A stretch of DNA of 6,049 nucleotides from Parachlamydiales bacterium (GTDB taxonomy: Bacteria > Chlamydiota > Chlamydiia > Chlamydiales > Simkaniaceae), in contig DAOWHK010000229.1 of NCBI GenBank assembly GCA_030641465.1, forward strand, positions 1 to 6,049. The letters are read 5' to 3'. The translations under genes and the position numbers were made by a program. The notes below the pieces were generated by a model that saw nothing but the letters and a program-made list of their open reading frames with translations, searched no databases and was not told where the DNA came from. Every line of letters begins with the position of its first letter. The stretch's first letter is position 1. This document shows positions 1-5,698 of the stretch, in pieces.

Positions 1-2
1 TA

Positions 3-377
3 AAACCAACAGTTCAGCTTCGGATGCATCAGTTTTCCTACTCTTTGCAAGATAAGACTTTTCGCTCGATGACACTTGGCAAGGAAACGGTTTCTTGGGG
101 ACTGCAATTTTCCTATCCACAGATTTATAAACATTCTCAAGATGAAGATTATAGTGAATCGTATAAAAGTGAAGTTTTTACAAATAGTATACTATTTAAG
201 GCTCTCTTCAAGTGGATTCGGAAAAATAGTCTGCCGACACCCTTTATGATTGATGGAAAGAGAGTTAATACAACATTTCGCCTTGGAAAAAAATGTTTTG
301 ATTGGATAGACCGGCATCCTCAACTCATTGCAAATCAACTCCAGATTTTGCAAAAGAGGAAAATCTATGAGAATTGA
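3..377 (+). CDS. C-terminal part of an unrecognised protein, 5' end outside the window
   Basis: The reading frame is open from base 3 without a stop, so the protein probably starts to the left of the window. The ATG at 24 is the first in-window methionine, has no convincing ribosome binding site, and is probably internal. About 124 residues are visible, ending at a TGA at 375-377. The sequence is rich in aromatic and basic residues (for example YPQIY, KWIRKN and the C-terminal QKRKIYEN). It has no obvious membrane segment, signal peptide or nucleotide-binding motif. I do not recognise the family. The end overlaps cinA by 11 bp, which places it in the same transcript as cinA and the RNA-modification genes downstream. 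That it is a real gene rests on the uninterrupted frame, the tight overlap and the strand agreement. Its function is unknown. Confidence 0.6.
   Translation, partial: KPTVQLRMHQFSYSLQDKTFRSMTLGKETVSWGLQFSYPQIYKHSQDEDYSESYKSEVFTNSILFKALFKWIRKNSLPTPFMIDGKRVNTTFRLGKKCFDWIDRHPQLIANQLQILQKRKIYEN
355..360 (+). promoter_or_regulatory. Ribosome binding site of cinA
   Basis: The purine-rich sequence AGAGGA ends 6 bases before the ATG at 367. It decides the start: the same frame has an upstream ATG at 328, but that one lacks a Shine-Dalgarno sequence and would add 13 residues ahead of the conserved CinA N-terminus (MRIELLSIGDELL). Confidence 0.7.
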
Positions 378-1608
378 ACTATTATCCATTGGCGATGAGC
401 TATTAACGGGGAAGACAACGAATACAAATGCAAGTTTTATTGCAAATGAGCTTCTTTCTAAGGGGATGCTTTTAAAACAGGTTGTTACCACTCCCGATCA
501 TAAAGATACAATTGTGACGGAGGTAAAGACTGGGCTTTCAAGGTCTGATGTTTTGATTTTAACAGGCGGACTCGGCCCCACAGGCGATGATGTCACCCGG
601 CAAGCTCTTTGTAAATTTTTTGATAAAAGTCTGCAATTTAATGAGGAAATTGCAAAGGATTTGCAGGAAAGATTTGGAAAAGAACTAGCATCACTTGAAG
701 ATCAGGCGACAGTACCATCAGACGTTATCATTATTCGAAATAAGCTTGGAACGGCACCTGGCTTTATTTTTGAAAGGGATGGAAAAGCAGTGATTGCCTT
801 GCCTGGAGTGCCCTCTCAAATGGAGCAAATGCTTGTAGATGATGTGATTCCATTTTTAGAAAAGACTTATGAAAATTCGAAAAAGGTTTTTCATCGCTCT
901 TTATATTTTTGTCAGATGAATGAAAATCAAATCGATCCACTGCTTCGTCAAATGGAAAAAAAATATCAGGGCCTTGAAATTGGAGTCTGCCCATCATATG
1001 GAAAATTAGCTGTTTATTTGAAGGGGCAAAATGAAAAATCCCTGATTTCTTCTCAAAAAGAGATAAAAGAAGCTTTTTTAACGCACTGCTATAGTGATAG
1101 TGAATCCAAAATACAAATGGCTTTGCATCAGACATTACTAGAAAAGGGACGCACTTTAAGTTTAGCGGAGTCTTGCACTGGGGGAAAGATAGCCTCGATG
1201 ATTACATCTCTTCCTGAGGCATCGCTTTATTTTTTAGGAGGAGTTGTCGCTTACTCAAATCTTTTAAAGCAAAAAAGTCTTGGTGTATTAGAAAGCACGC
1301 TTCATCAATTTGGCGCTGTAAGTCAAGAGACGGTTTGTGAAATGGCAAAGGGAATAGAGGCCCTAACAAGCGCTGACTATTCTATTGCAGTTTCTGGGGT
1401 TGCAGGGCCCTCCGGCGGCACAAAAGATAAACCTGTTGGTACTATTTGGGGAGCGATTTCTCAAAAAGACAAAATACTTTTTTCCGGGAAAATTACGGCA
1501 AAAGGAATTTTACATAGAACAACTTTGATAAATTATACGGCAAATTATTTAATAAGCTCCCTTTGGAGATGGATTCACTACAACATTCCCCCTTTTACCC
1601 ATGAATAA
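367..1608 (+). CDS. cinA: CinA: two-domain nicotinamide-nucleotide amidase / ADP-ribose pyrophosphatase family protein
   Basis: The 413-residue product has the complete two-domain CinA layout. Residues 1 to about 170 form the MoaB/MogA-like (MoCF) domain, with GDELLTG at 9-15, the LTGGLGPTGDDVT motif at 65-77, and LPGVPSQM at 145-152. After a linker, residues from about 248 to 400 form the PncC amidase domain, with AESCTGG at 267-273 (its serine is the expected nucleophile), SGVAGPSGG at 343-351 and KPVGTIWGA at 355-363. In the family, the C-terminal domain deamidates nicotinamide mononucleotide to nicotinate mononucleotide, and the N-terminal domain of some members has ADP-ribose pyrophosphatase activity. 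The protein is expected to be cytosolic and to serve pyridine-nucleotide recycling. The older label 'competence-damage inducible' says little about its role. All key motifs are present and the length is typical. The gene overlaps its neighbours by 11 bp upstream and 8 bp downstream, so it is co-transcribed with them. Confidence 0.95.
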   Translation: MRIELLSIGDELLTGKTTNTNASFIANELLSKGMLLKQVVTTPDHKDTIVTEVKTGLSRSDVLILTGGLGPTGDDVTRQALCKFFDKSLQFNEEIAKDLQERFGKELASLEDQATVPSDVIIIRNKLGTAPGFIFERDGKAVIALPGVPSQMEQMLVDDVIPFLEKTYENSKKVFHRSLYFCQMNENQIDPLLRQMEKKYQGLEIGVCPSYGKLAVYLKGQNEKSLISSQKEIKEAFLTHCYSDSESKIQMALHQTLLEKGRTLSLAESCTGGKIASMITSLPEASLYFLGGVVAYSNLLKQKSLGVLESTLHQFGAVSQETVCEMAKGIEALTSADYSIAVSGVAGPSGGTKDKPVGTIWGAISQKDKILFSGKITAKGILHRTTLINYTANYLISSLWRWIHYNIPPFTHE

Positions 1609-2401
1609 ATATCAGTTACTTGACAGTGGAAACGAACAGAAAATCGAAGCATTTGGTCCTTGTATATTAAAGAGACCATCAGCTCAGGCTCTTTGGAGTC
1701 CTAAAAACAAACAAGGATTAAATCTAGACAGTACCTTTGTTCGTGATAGTGGGTGGACAAAACCTTTGCGTCCGTGGCAAATCGAGCATCACGGGTTAAA
1801 ATTCAAACTGATGCCCAATGAATTTGGGCATGTCGGACTCTTCCCAGAGCATGCAACTCATTGGAGCTTTCTAGAAAGTTGTATTGAGAAAGGAGCTTCT
1901 GTGTTGAATTTATTTGCCTACACAGGTGGGGCAACGCTTGCGTGCGCAAAAGCTGGAGCTGCTGTATGCCATGTCGATGCTTCTAAAAAAACTGTTTCCT
2001 GGGCAAGAGAAAATGCAGAGCTAAATGGTTTGCAAAATGCAAAAATTCGCTACATTGTCGATGATGCGATAAAATTTATGCGGCGCGAGGTCAAACGGGG
2101 CATAAGTTATGATGGAATTATTCTTGATCCACCAACGTTTGGAAGAGGCCCAAGTGGCGAGCTTTTTAAGATTGAGAAAGAGATTCAAGAGTGTTTGCAA
2201 CTTGCGCAAAAACTTCTTTCCAAAAAATCTCGATTTCTCTTGTTTACATCGCATACACCTGGATTTACTCCGACTGTAATGAAACATCTTCTTGAGGAAC
2301 TAAAGCCTAAAAGTCAGATAGAAATAGGGGAGATGTTTTTGCAGGGAAGTCATGCACTTGATCTCCCGTCAGGAAGTTATGGGAGATTTGCAGATGGATA
2401 G
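1601..2401 (+). CDS. Class I SAM-dependent methyltransferase, RlmI-like without PUA domain (probable rRNA methyltransferase)
   Basis: The 266-residue product has a Rossmann-type SAM-binding fold. Motif I is LNLFAYTGG at 102-110, the acidic end of strand 2 is VDAS at 125-128, an acidic pair lies at 154-155, and the catalytic-region motif is LDPPTFGRG at 175-183. The N-terminal 90 residues (LLDSGNEQKIEAFGP, then the ALWSP and MPNEFGHVGLFPEH segments) match the group of stand-alone methyltransferases related to RlmI (23S rRNA m5C1962) and RlmK. The N-terminal PUA RNA-binding domain of RlmI is missing, so the substrate cannot be assigned. The neighbouring RNA-modification genes support an RNA target, but this is inference. 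The ATG at 1601 lies inside the end of cinA (8-bp overlap) with no clear ribosome binding site, so translation probably depends on ribosomes finishing cinA. The next methionine is residue 71, well inside the domain. Confidence 0.88.
   Translation: MNKYQLLDSGNEQKIEAFGPCILKRPSAQALWSPKNKQGLNLDSTFVRDSGWTKPLRPWQIEHHGLKFKLMPNEFGHVGLFPEHATHWSFLESCIEKGASVLNLFAYTGGATLACAKAGAAVCHVDASKKTVSWARENAELNGLQNAKIRYIVDDAIKFMRREVKRGISYDGIILDPPTFGRGPSGELFKIEKEIQECLQLAQKLLSKKSRFLLFTSHTPGFTPTVMKHLLEELKPKSQIEIGEMFLQGSHALDLPSGSYGRFADG
1811..1831 (+). repeat. Perfect 8-bp inverted repeat inside the methyltransferase gene
   Basis: ATGCCCAA at 1811-1818 and TTGGGCAT at 1824-1831 are exact reverse complements around a 5-base loop, and could form a compact RNA hairpin about 210 bases into the gene. 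No T-run follows, so it is not an intrinsic terminator. It encodes the conserved MPNEFGH stretch, so the symmetry may be a by-product of codon choice. Confidence 0.5.
2360..2388 (+). promoter_or_regulatory. Hairpin covering the ribosome binding site of the SPOUT methyltransferase gene
   Basis: ATCTCCCGT at 2361-2369 can pair with ATGGGAGAT at 2379-2387. Seven pairs are perfect Watson-Crick pairs, followed by one G-U and one U-A pair, and a further G-U pair is possible at 2360/2388. The loop is 9 bases. The right arm contains the GGGAG ribosome binding site (2381-2385) of the gene starting at 2394. The left arm is within the coding sequence of the upstream methyltransferase, so a ribosome finishing that gene would melt the stem. 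This is a plausible translational-coupling device. The pairing is directly visible; the function is inferred. Confidence 0.5.
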
Positions 2402-3182
2402 AATTGAAAGTTTACAAAACCCCCGCGTTAAACAGCTTGTGAAACTTCAGGGTCGCCGTGAAAGAGATAAAACGCAGCTCTTTCTTATTGAAGGTTATCG
2501 AGAAATTTCAAGAGGTATTGACGCATCTTTTCAAACTCTTTTTTACTCAAAGGAGCATTTTTTAGGTTCGAATGAATCGATGCTGATCGCACAAGCAAAA
2601 GATCTTGGAGTGGAAGTTGTTGAAGTGTCAAAAGCTGTGTTTAATAAAATTTCCTATCGCGATCGTCCAGATGGCCTACTTGCGGTAGCGCAGCAAAAGC
2701 ACCTCGCTCTTAGCGAATTAAAACTCTCACAAAATCCTTTTATCGTCATTGCTGAAGGCATTGAAAAGCCCGGGAATTTAGGGTCTATTTTACGATCATC
2801 TGATGCGGCCGGAGTTGATGCATTAATTATTTGTGATCGCTGCACAGACATTCATAATCCAAATGTTGTTCGGGCAAGTGTTGGAACTCTTTTTACCGTG
2901 CCAGTTATTGAAGCTAGCTCAAAAGAGCTGCTGCATTTTTTAAAAAAACATCGCATCCTCACACTTGCTGCAACACCTAGCGCTGAAAAAGAATATACAG
3001 CAGTAGACCTTAAAGAACCTGTTGCAATTGCAGTTGGATGTGAGCAGCTCGGTCTTAGTAAACTTTGGCTGGATGAGACGGATATTCAGGTAAAAATCCC
3101 CATGCATGGCGCCTCGGACTCCCTTAATGTTGCAGCTGCAACAACGATCCTTCTTTATGAAGTTAGAAGGCAGCGAAAGTGA
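2394..3182 (+). CDS. SpoU/TrmH-family RNA 2'-O-methyltransferase (SPOUT)
   Basis: The 262-residue product has the two-part layout of SpoU enzymes. A substrate-binding N-terminal domain (residues 1 to about 100, beginning IESLQNPRVKQL and ending RDRPDGLLAVAQ) precedes a knotted SAM-binding domain. The three SPOUT motifs are present: motif 1 EKPGNLGSILRSSDAAG at 124-140 with the conserved Asn and Arg, motif 2 GCEQLGLS at 215-222, and motif 3 IPMHGASDSLNVAAA at 235-249. These enzymes methylate the 2'-hydroxyl of a ribose in rRNA or tRNA. The sequence does not show whether the target is like that of RlmB, TsnR or another member. Motif 2 has Cys where Ser or Asn is usual, a mild deviation. The start at 2394 has GGGAG 8 bases upstream and gives the expected N-terminus. 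In-frame ATGs at 2352 and 2379 would add 14 or 5 residues and are less well placed. It overlaps the upstream gene by 8 bp and the downstream gene by 4 bp. Confidence 0.92.
   Translation: MDRIESLQNPRVKQLVKLQGRRERDKTQLFLIEGYREISRGIDASFQTLFYSKEHFLGSNESMLIAQAKDLGVEVVEVSKAVFNKISYRDRPDGLLAVAQQKHLALSELKLSQNPFIVIAEGIEKPGNLGSILRSSDAAGVDALIICDRCTDIHNPNVVRASVGTLFTVPVIEASSKELLHFLKKHRILTLAATPSAEKEYTAVDLKEPVAIAVGCEQLGLSKLWLDETDIQVKIPMHGASDSLNVAAATTILLYEVRRQRK
3165..3170 (+). promoter_or_regulatory. Ribosome binding site for the GTG start of the pseudouridine synthase
   Basis: AGAAGG ends 8 bases before the GTG at 3179. It supports the GTG, which overlaps the preceding TGA in a GTGA junction, over the in-frame ATG at 3194, which would sit 23 bases away and trim five residues. 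Confidence 0.6.
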
Positions 3183-3790
3183 TTCCGATCTACATGGATA
3201 ACCATCTTCTTGCACTGAATAAGCCGCATGGGTTACTTACGCAGCCAAGTAATACTTCTGAAGATAATTTAGAAGATTTTGCAAAAGATTTTATCAAGAA
3301 AAAATTTCAAAAGCCAGGAAAGGTTTTCTTAACACCCATCCACAGGCTCGATCGGGTGACTTCCGGAATTGTTCTTTTTGCCCGCACTAGTAAAGCTCTT
3401 AAGAGACTTCAGGTAATGATGAAAAATCGAGAAATAAAAAAAACCTATAGAGCGCGCATTGAAGGGGCACTTCCACAAGACTCTGGCACTTTAACGAATG
3501 AAATTGTGCATGACGAATATAAAGCGCGTATTAGCAAGGCGAAAACAAAAGAGTCCAAGACTGCTATTTTACATTACAAGATCATCAAGGATAATTTGGT
3601 AGAAGTTATCCTTGAAACTGGGCGCTATCATCAAATTCGCGCGCAATTTGCAAATATCGGCTGCCCAATTGTTGGGGATACAAAATATGGCGCCAAAAAA
3701 GGAATAATGCCGCAAAGAATTGAGCTTGTACATGCAAAGATGGAGTTTATTCATCCCGTCACTAAAGAAATGATTTGCCTTCAGATCTAA
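3179..3790 (+). CDS. RluA-family pseudouridine synthase, short form without S4 domain
   Basis: The 203-residue product is a bare RluA-type catalytic domain. It opens with the typical VYxDxHLLALNKPxGL pattern (here IYMDNHLLALNKPHGLL from residue 4). It carries the catalytic-aspartate motif HRLDRVTSG at 55-63 (Asp58), the substrate-binding TGRYHQIRAQ at 147-156, and IVGDTKYGA at 164-172. The enzyme converts specific uridines in rRNA or tRNA to pseudouridine in the cytosol. With no N-terminal S4 RNA-binding domain, the layout resembles RluA or TruC rather than RluC or RluD, but the target cannot be named. Translation begins at GTG 3179, which overlaps the stop of the upstream SPOUT gene (GTGA), a classic coupled junction. 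It is the last gene of the left block. Confidence 0.93.
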   Translation: MIPIYMDNHLLALNKPHGLLTQPSNTSEDNLEDFAKDFIKKKFQKPGKVFLTPIHRLDRVTSGIVLFARTSKALKRLQVMMKNREIKKTYRARIEGALPQDSGTLTNEIVHDEYKARISKAKTKESKTAILHYKIIKDNLVEVILETGRYHQIRAQFANIGCPIVGDTKYGAKKGIMPQRIELVHAKMEFIHPVTKEMICLQI

Positions 3791-3860
3791 AAATTAGATT
3801 CCCAAAAATGCATGAAATCGAGTAAGTTGTGTCTATTTTAAATTAACAAATAAATCGTTT
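3791..3860 (+). other. AT-rich 70-bp spacer between the two gene blocks
   Basis: This is the only spacer of any size in the window and the most likely place for a promoter serving the symporter, gmhA and lpxK. I see no pair of -35 and -10 boxes close to consensus: TTGTGT at 3827-3832 and TATTTT at 3834-3839 are each only weak matches and are not correctly spaced with a partner. There is also no good ribosome binding site before the ATG at 3861. A 6-bp AT-rich inverted repeat (ATCTAA/TTAGAT, 3785-3799) overlaps the preceding stop codon but is not followed by a T-run. Confidence 0.35.
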
Positions 3861-5078
3861 ATGAAACCTTGGGTGAAAATTCTACTAGGTCTGACGCTTG
3901 GTGTGATTGTTGGATTAATATTTGGACGCCAAATCGAGCTTCTTCGGCTGATTGGTAAAGCATTTATTGATCTTCTTAAAATGCTAGTTGGTTTGATCAT
4001 ATTCTCCTCTCTTACTTCTGGAATGTGTCATATTAGCAATCCAAAGCAGCTTGGTAGAATTGGGATTAGAACTCTAGGTTTTTATGTTCTTACAACGATT
4101 GCCGCAATTATTTTTGGCCTTATCATCGTTCATATTGTCCGTCCAGGGGTTAACCTTAATTTGCCGATGCCAATAGGGGGAAATGCTAGCGACCATGGAA
4201 TGAGGCTCATCGATTTTCTTTTCTCCGTTGTTCCCTCAAATCCTTTTGACGCATTTGCCAAGGGAAATATTTTACAGGTGATTGTTTTTGCAATTTTTTT
4301 CGCCAGTGCAATTTCTATCTGCGGAGAAAAAGGAAAGCCAGTACTTGCTGTCATTGAATCTATTAGTGAAGTGATGGCTCATTTAACCCATATTGTCATG
4401 AAACTTGCTCCCTATGGAGTGTTTGCTCTTATGGCATCCGCTGTTGGAGAAATCGGGGCAAAAGTCATTTTGCCGCTGATTAAAGTTGTCATCTGTATGG
4501 GAATTGGCTGTTTTCTTCAAATAGCTATCGTATTTTGTCTATCTCTAAAATATTTGACAGGATACAAGGTTGCGCCCTTTTTTAAAGGGATGAAAGATGC
4601 AATCATCGTGGCATTTACCACAAGTAGCAGCGCTGCAACCTTGCCCGTATCTTTGGAATGCGCACGCGATCATTTAGGAATATCGCCTGATATTTCTGGA
4701 TTTGTGATGTCCCTTGGCTCGACAATTAATATGAACGGCACAGCAATTGGTCAGGCGGTTTCTGCAATTTTTATTGCTCAAGCCTATGGAATTGAAGTAA
4801 CATGGGTCAATATACTCGTTTTGATTGTAACTTCTCTTGTGTCAGCTGTTGGAACAGCTGGGATTCCAGGAAGTGGTCTTGTGATGCTTTCCATTGTGCT
4901 AAGCTCTATGGGGCTTCCACTTGAAGGGATTGCACTTGTTGCAGGAATTGATCGCCTAAGAGATATGATGGCAACCGTCGTAAATATTTTAGGAGATGCT
5001 GTTGCTACCATTTATGTAGCAAAAAAAGAGGGGAAAATTGACGAGAAAGTCTATCATCAAGTGACATGGATTGATTAA
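3861..5078 (+). CDS. SDF-family (DAACS) cation-coupled amino acid/dicarboxylate symporter
   Basis: The 405-residue product is a strongly hydrophobic inner-membrane protein of the glutamate-transporter (GltPh/EAAT/ASCT) fold, with about eight membrane helices plus two re-entrant hairpins. Family marks are the serine-rich hairpin 1 motif TSSSAATLP at 254-262, the helix 7 motif NMNGTA at 290-295, the hairpin 2 motif GTAGIPGSG at 331-339, and the helix 8 series D364, D368, T372, N375, D379. It would import small amino or dicarboxylic acids with sodium or protons. By hand alignment with GltPh, the helix 8 arginine (R397) that holds the side-chain carboxylate is alanine here (A371), and the sodium-site aspartate D312 is asparagine (N292). 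This argues against glutamate or aspartate and towards a neutral substrate such as serine, alanine or threonine, but that is inference. The start is the only in-frame ATG after the upstream stop, though its ribosome binding site is poor. gmhA follows after 14 bp. Confidence 0.93.
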   Translation: MKPWVKILLGLTLGVIVGLIFGRQIELLRLIGKAFIDLLKMLVGLIIFSSLTSGMCHISNPKQLGRIGIRTLGFYVLTTIAAIIFGLIIVHIVRPGVNLNLPMPIGGNASDHGMRLIDFLFSVVPSNPFDAFAKGNILQVIVFAIFFASAISICGEKGKPVLAVIESISEVMAHLTHIVMKLAPYGVFALMASAVGEIGAKVILPLIKVVICMGIGCFLQIAIVFCLSLKYLTGYKVAPFFKGMKDAIIVAFTTSSSAATLPVSLECARDHLGISPDISGFVMSLGSTINMNGTAIGQAVSAIFIAQAYGIEVTWVNILVLIVTSLVSAVGTAGIPGSGLVMLSIVLSSMGLPLEGIALVAGIDRLRDMMATVVNILGDAVATIYVAKKEGKIDEKVYHQVTWID

Positions 5079-5081
5079 TTT

Positions 5082-5086
5082 AAGGA
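5082..5086 (+). promoter_or_regulatory. Ribosome binding site of gmhA
   Basis: AAGGA ends 6 bases before the ATG at 5093, within the 14-bp gap after the symporter stop. It confirms the start, and the short gap makes co-transcription with the symporter likely. Confidence 0.65.
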
Positions 5087-5092
5087 AATATT

Positions 5093-5698
5093 ATGGAAAA
5101 ATCGATTGAAGACGCAATTCGTGCAATAGAGAGTTTAAAAGAAAAAAAAGCGCAAGATTTTATCAAAAATGTATCAGACGCTATTTCTTTATGCTATCAA
5201 AAAGGGGGTAAACTCCTCATTGCCGGAAACGGAGGAAGTTTGTGTGATGCAATGCATTTTGCAGAAGAGCTTACAGGCTATTTTCGCGCGAGGCGAAAAG
5301 CTCTAGGAGCAATTGCTCTTGCAGACCCAGGGCATTTGACCTGCGTTGCAAATGACTCCCATTTTGATCAAGTTTTTTCTAGAAGTGTGGAAGCTTTGGG
5401 AAGGCCTGGGGATATTTTTATCGCGCTTACAACTAGTGGAAATTCCATCAATTTAATTGCCGCAACACAAAAAGCTAAAGAGCTAAACCTTTCAACTGTC
5501 GCATTTCTTGGGAAATCAGGCGGCGCTTTGCAAGGTCTTGCAGATTTCGAGTGGATTGTGGAAGGTAAATATTCGGATCGGATTCAAGAAGCACATATGA
5601 CAGCAATTCACATCATTATTGAACTTGTGGAAAGGAAGCTCTTTTCAAATGGCAACGAGCTATTAAGTGAGCTAAAGCCTGTGAATGCAAGCTGTTGA
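5093..5698 (+). CDS. gmhA: GmhA: sedoheptulose 7-phosphate (phosphoheptose) isomerase
   Basis: The 201-residue product is a single SIS (sugar isomerase) domain matching GmhA closely along its length. It converts sedoheptulose 7-phosphate to D-glycero-D-manno-heptose 7-phosphate, the first step towards ADP-heptose for the lipopolysaccharide inner core. Visible marks are the phosphate-binding GNGGSLCDAMHFAEELTG at 45-62, the second loop TTSGNS at 113-118, and DRIQEAHM at 162-169. The residues equivalent to the zinc ligands of E. coli GmhA (H61, E65, Q172, H180) are all present as H55, E59, Q165 and H173. This separates it from DiaA and other SIS proteins. It is a cytosolic enzyme that normally forms tetramers. 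A tail of about 18 residues after the domain end is slightly longer than in E. coli. It overlaps lpxK by 14 bp, linking heptose and lipid A synthesis. No other heptose gene (hldE, gmhB, hldD) is in the window. Confidence 0.93.
   Translation: MEKSIEDAIRAIESLKEKKAQDFIKNVSDAISLCYQKGGKLLIAGNGGSLCDAMHFAEELTGYFRARRKALGAIALADPGHLTCVANDSHFDQVFSRSVEALGRPGDIFIALTTSGNSINLIAATQKAKELNLSTVAFLGKSGGALQGLADFEWIVEGKYSDRIQEAHMTAIHIIIELVERKLFSNGNELLSELKPVNASC

Noticed and set aside
328..353. Inverted repeat TTGCAAA/TTTGCAA just before the cinA ribosome binding site
   Set aside because: It is a 7-bp AT-rich stem with a 12-base loop that leaves the ribosome binding site free. TTTGCAA is common across this window, so chance is likely.
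328..366. Upstream ATG start for cinA at 328
   Set aside because: It has no ribosome binding site and would add 13 residues before the conserved CinA N-terminus. The ATG at 367 has AGAGGA at the right distance.
764..1135. Reverse-strand open frame of 123 codons inside cinA
   Set aside because: It lies wholly within a clearly conserved gene, has no recognisable motif, and the forward frame explains the sequence. The other reverse-strand frames (192-491, 2021-2287, 2654-2851, 2940-3215, 3569-3754, 4130-4354, 4784-5011, 5616-5912) were rejected for the same reason.
2352..2393. Upstream starts for the SPOUT methyltransferase at 2352 and 2379
   Set aside because: The extra residues do not look like family sequence. 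The 2394 start has GGGAG 8 bases upstream and the expected IxSxxNPxVK N-terminus. The 2379 start cannot be fully excluded.
3785..3799. Inverted repeat ATCTAA/TTAGAT as a terminator for the left block
   Set aside because: The stem is only six mostly A-T pairs, overlaps the stop codon, and is followed by CCCAAAAA rather than a T-run.
5307..5318. 12-bp palindrome GAGCAATTGCTC inside gmhA
   Set aside because: It sits in coding sequence for Ala-Ile-Ala-Leu, has no loop for an RNA hairpin, and there is no sign that it is an operator.
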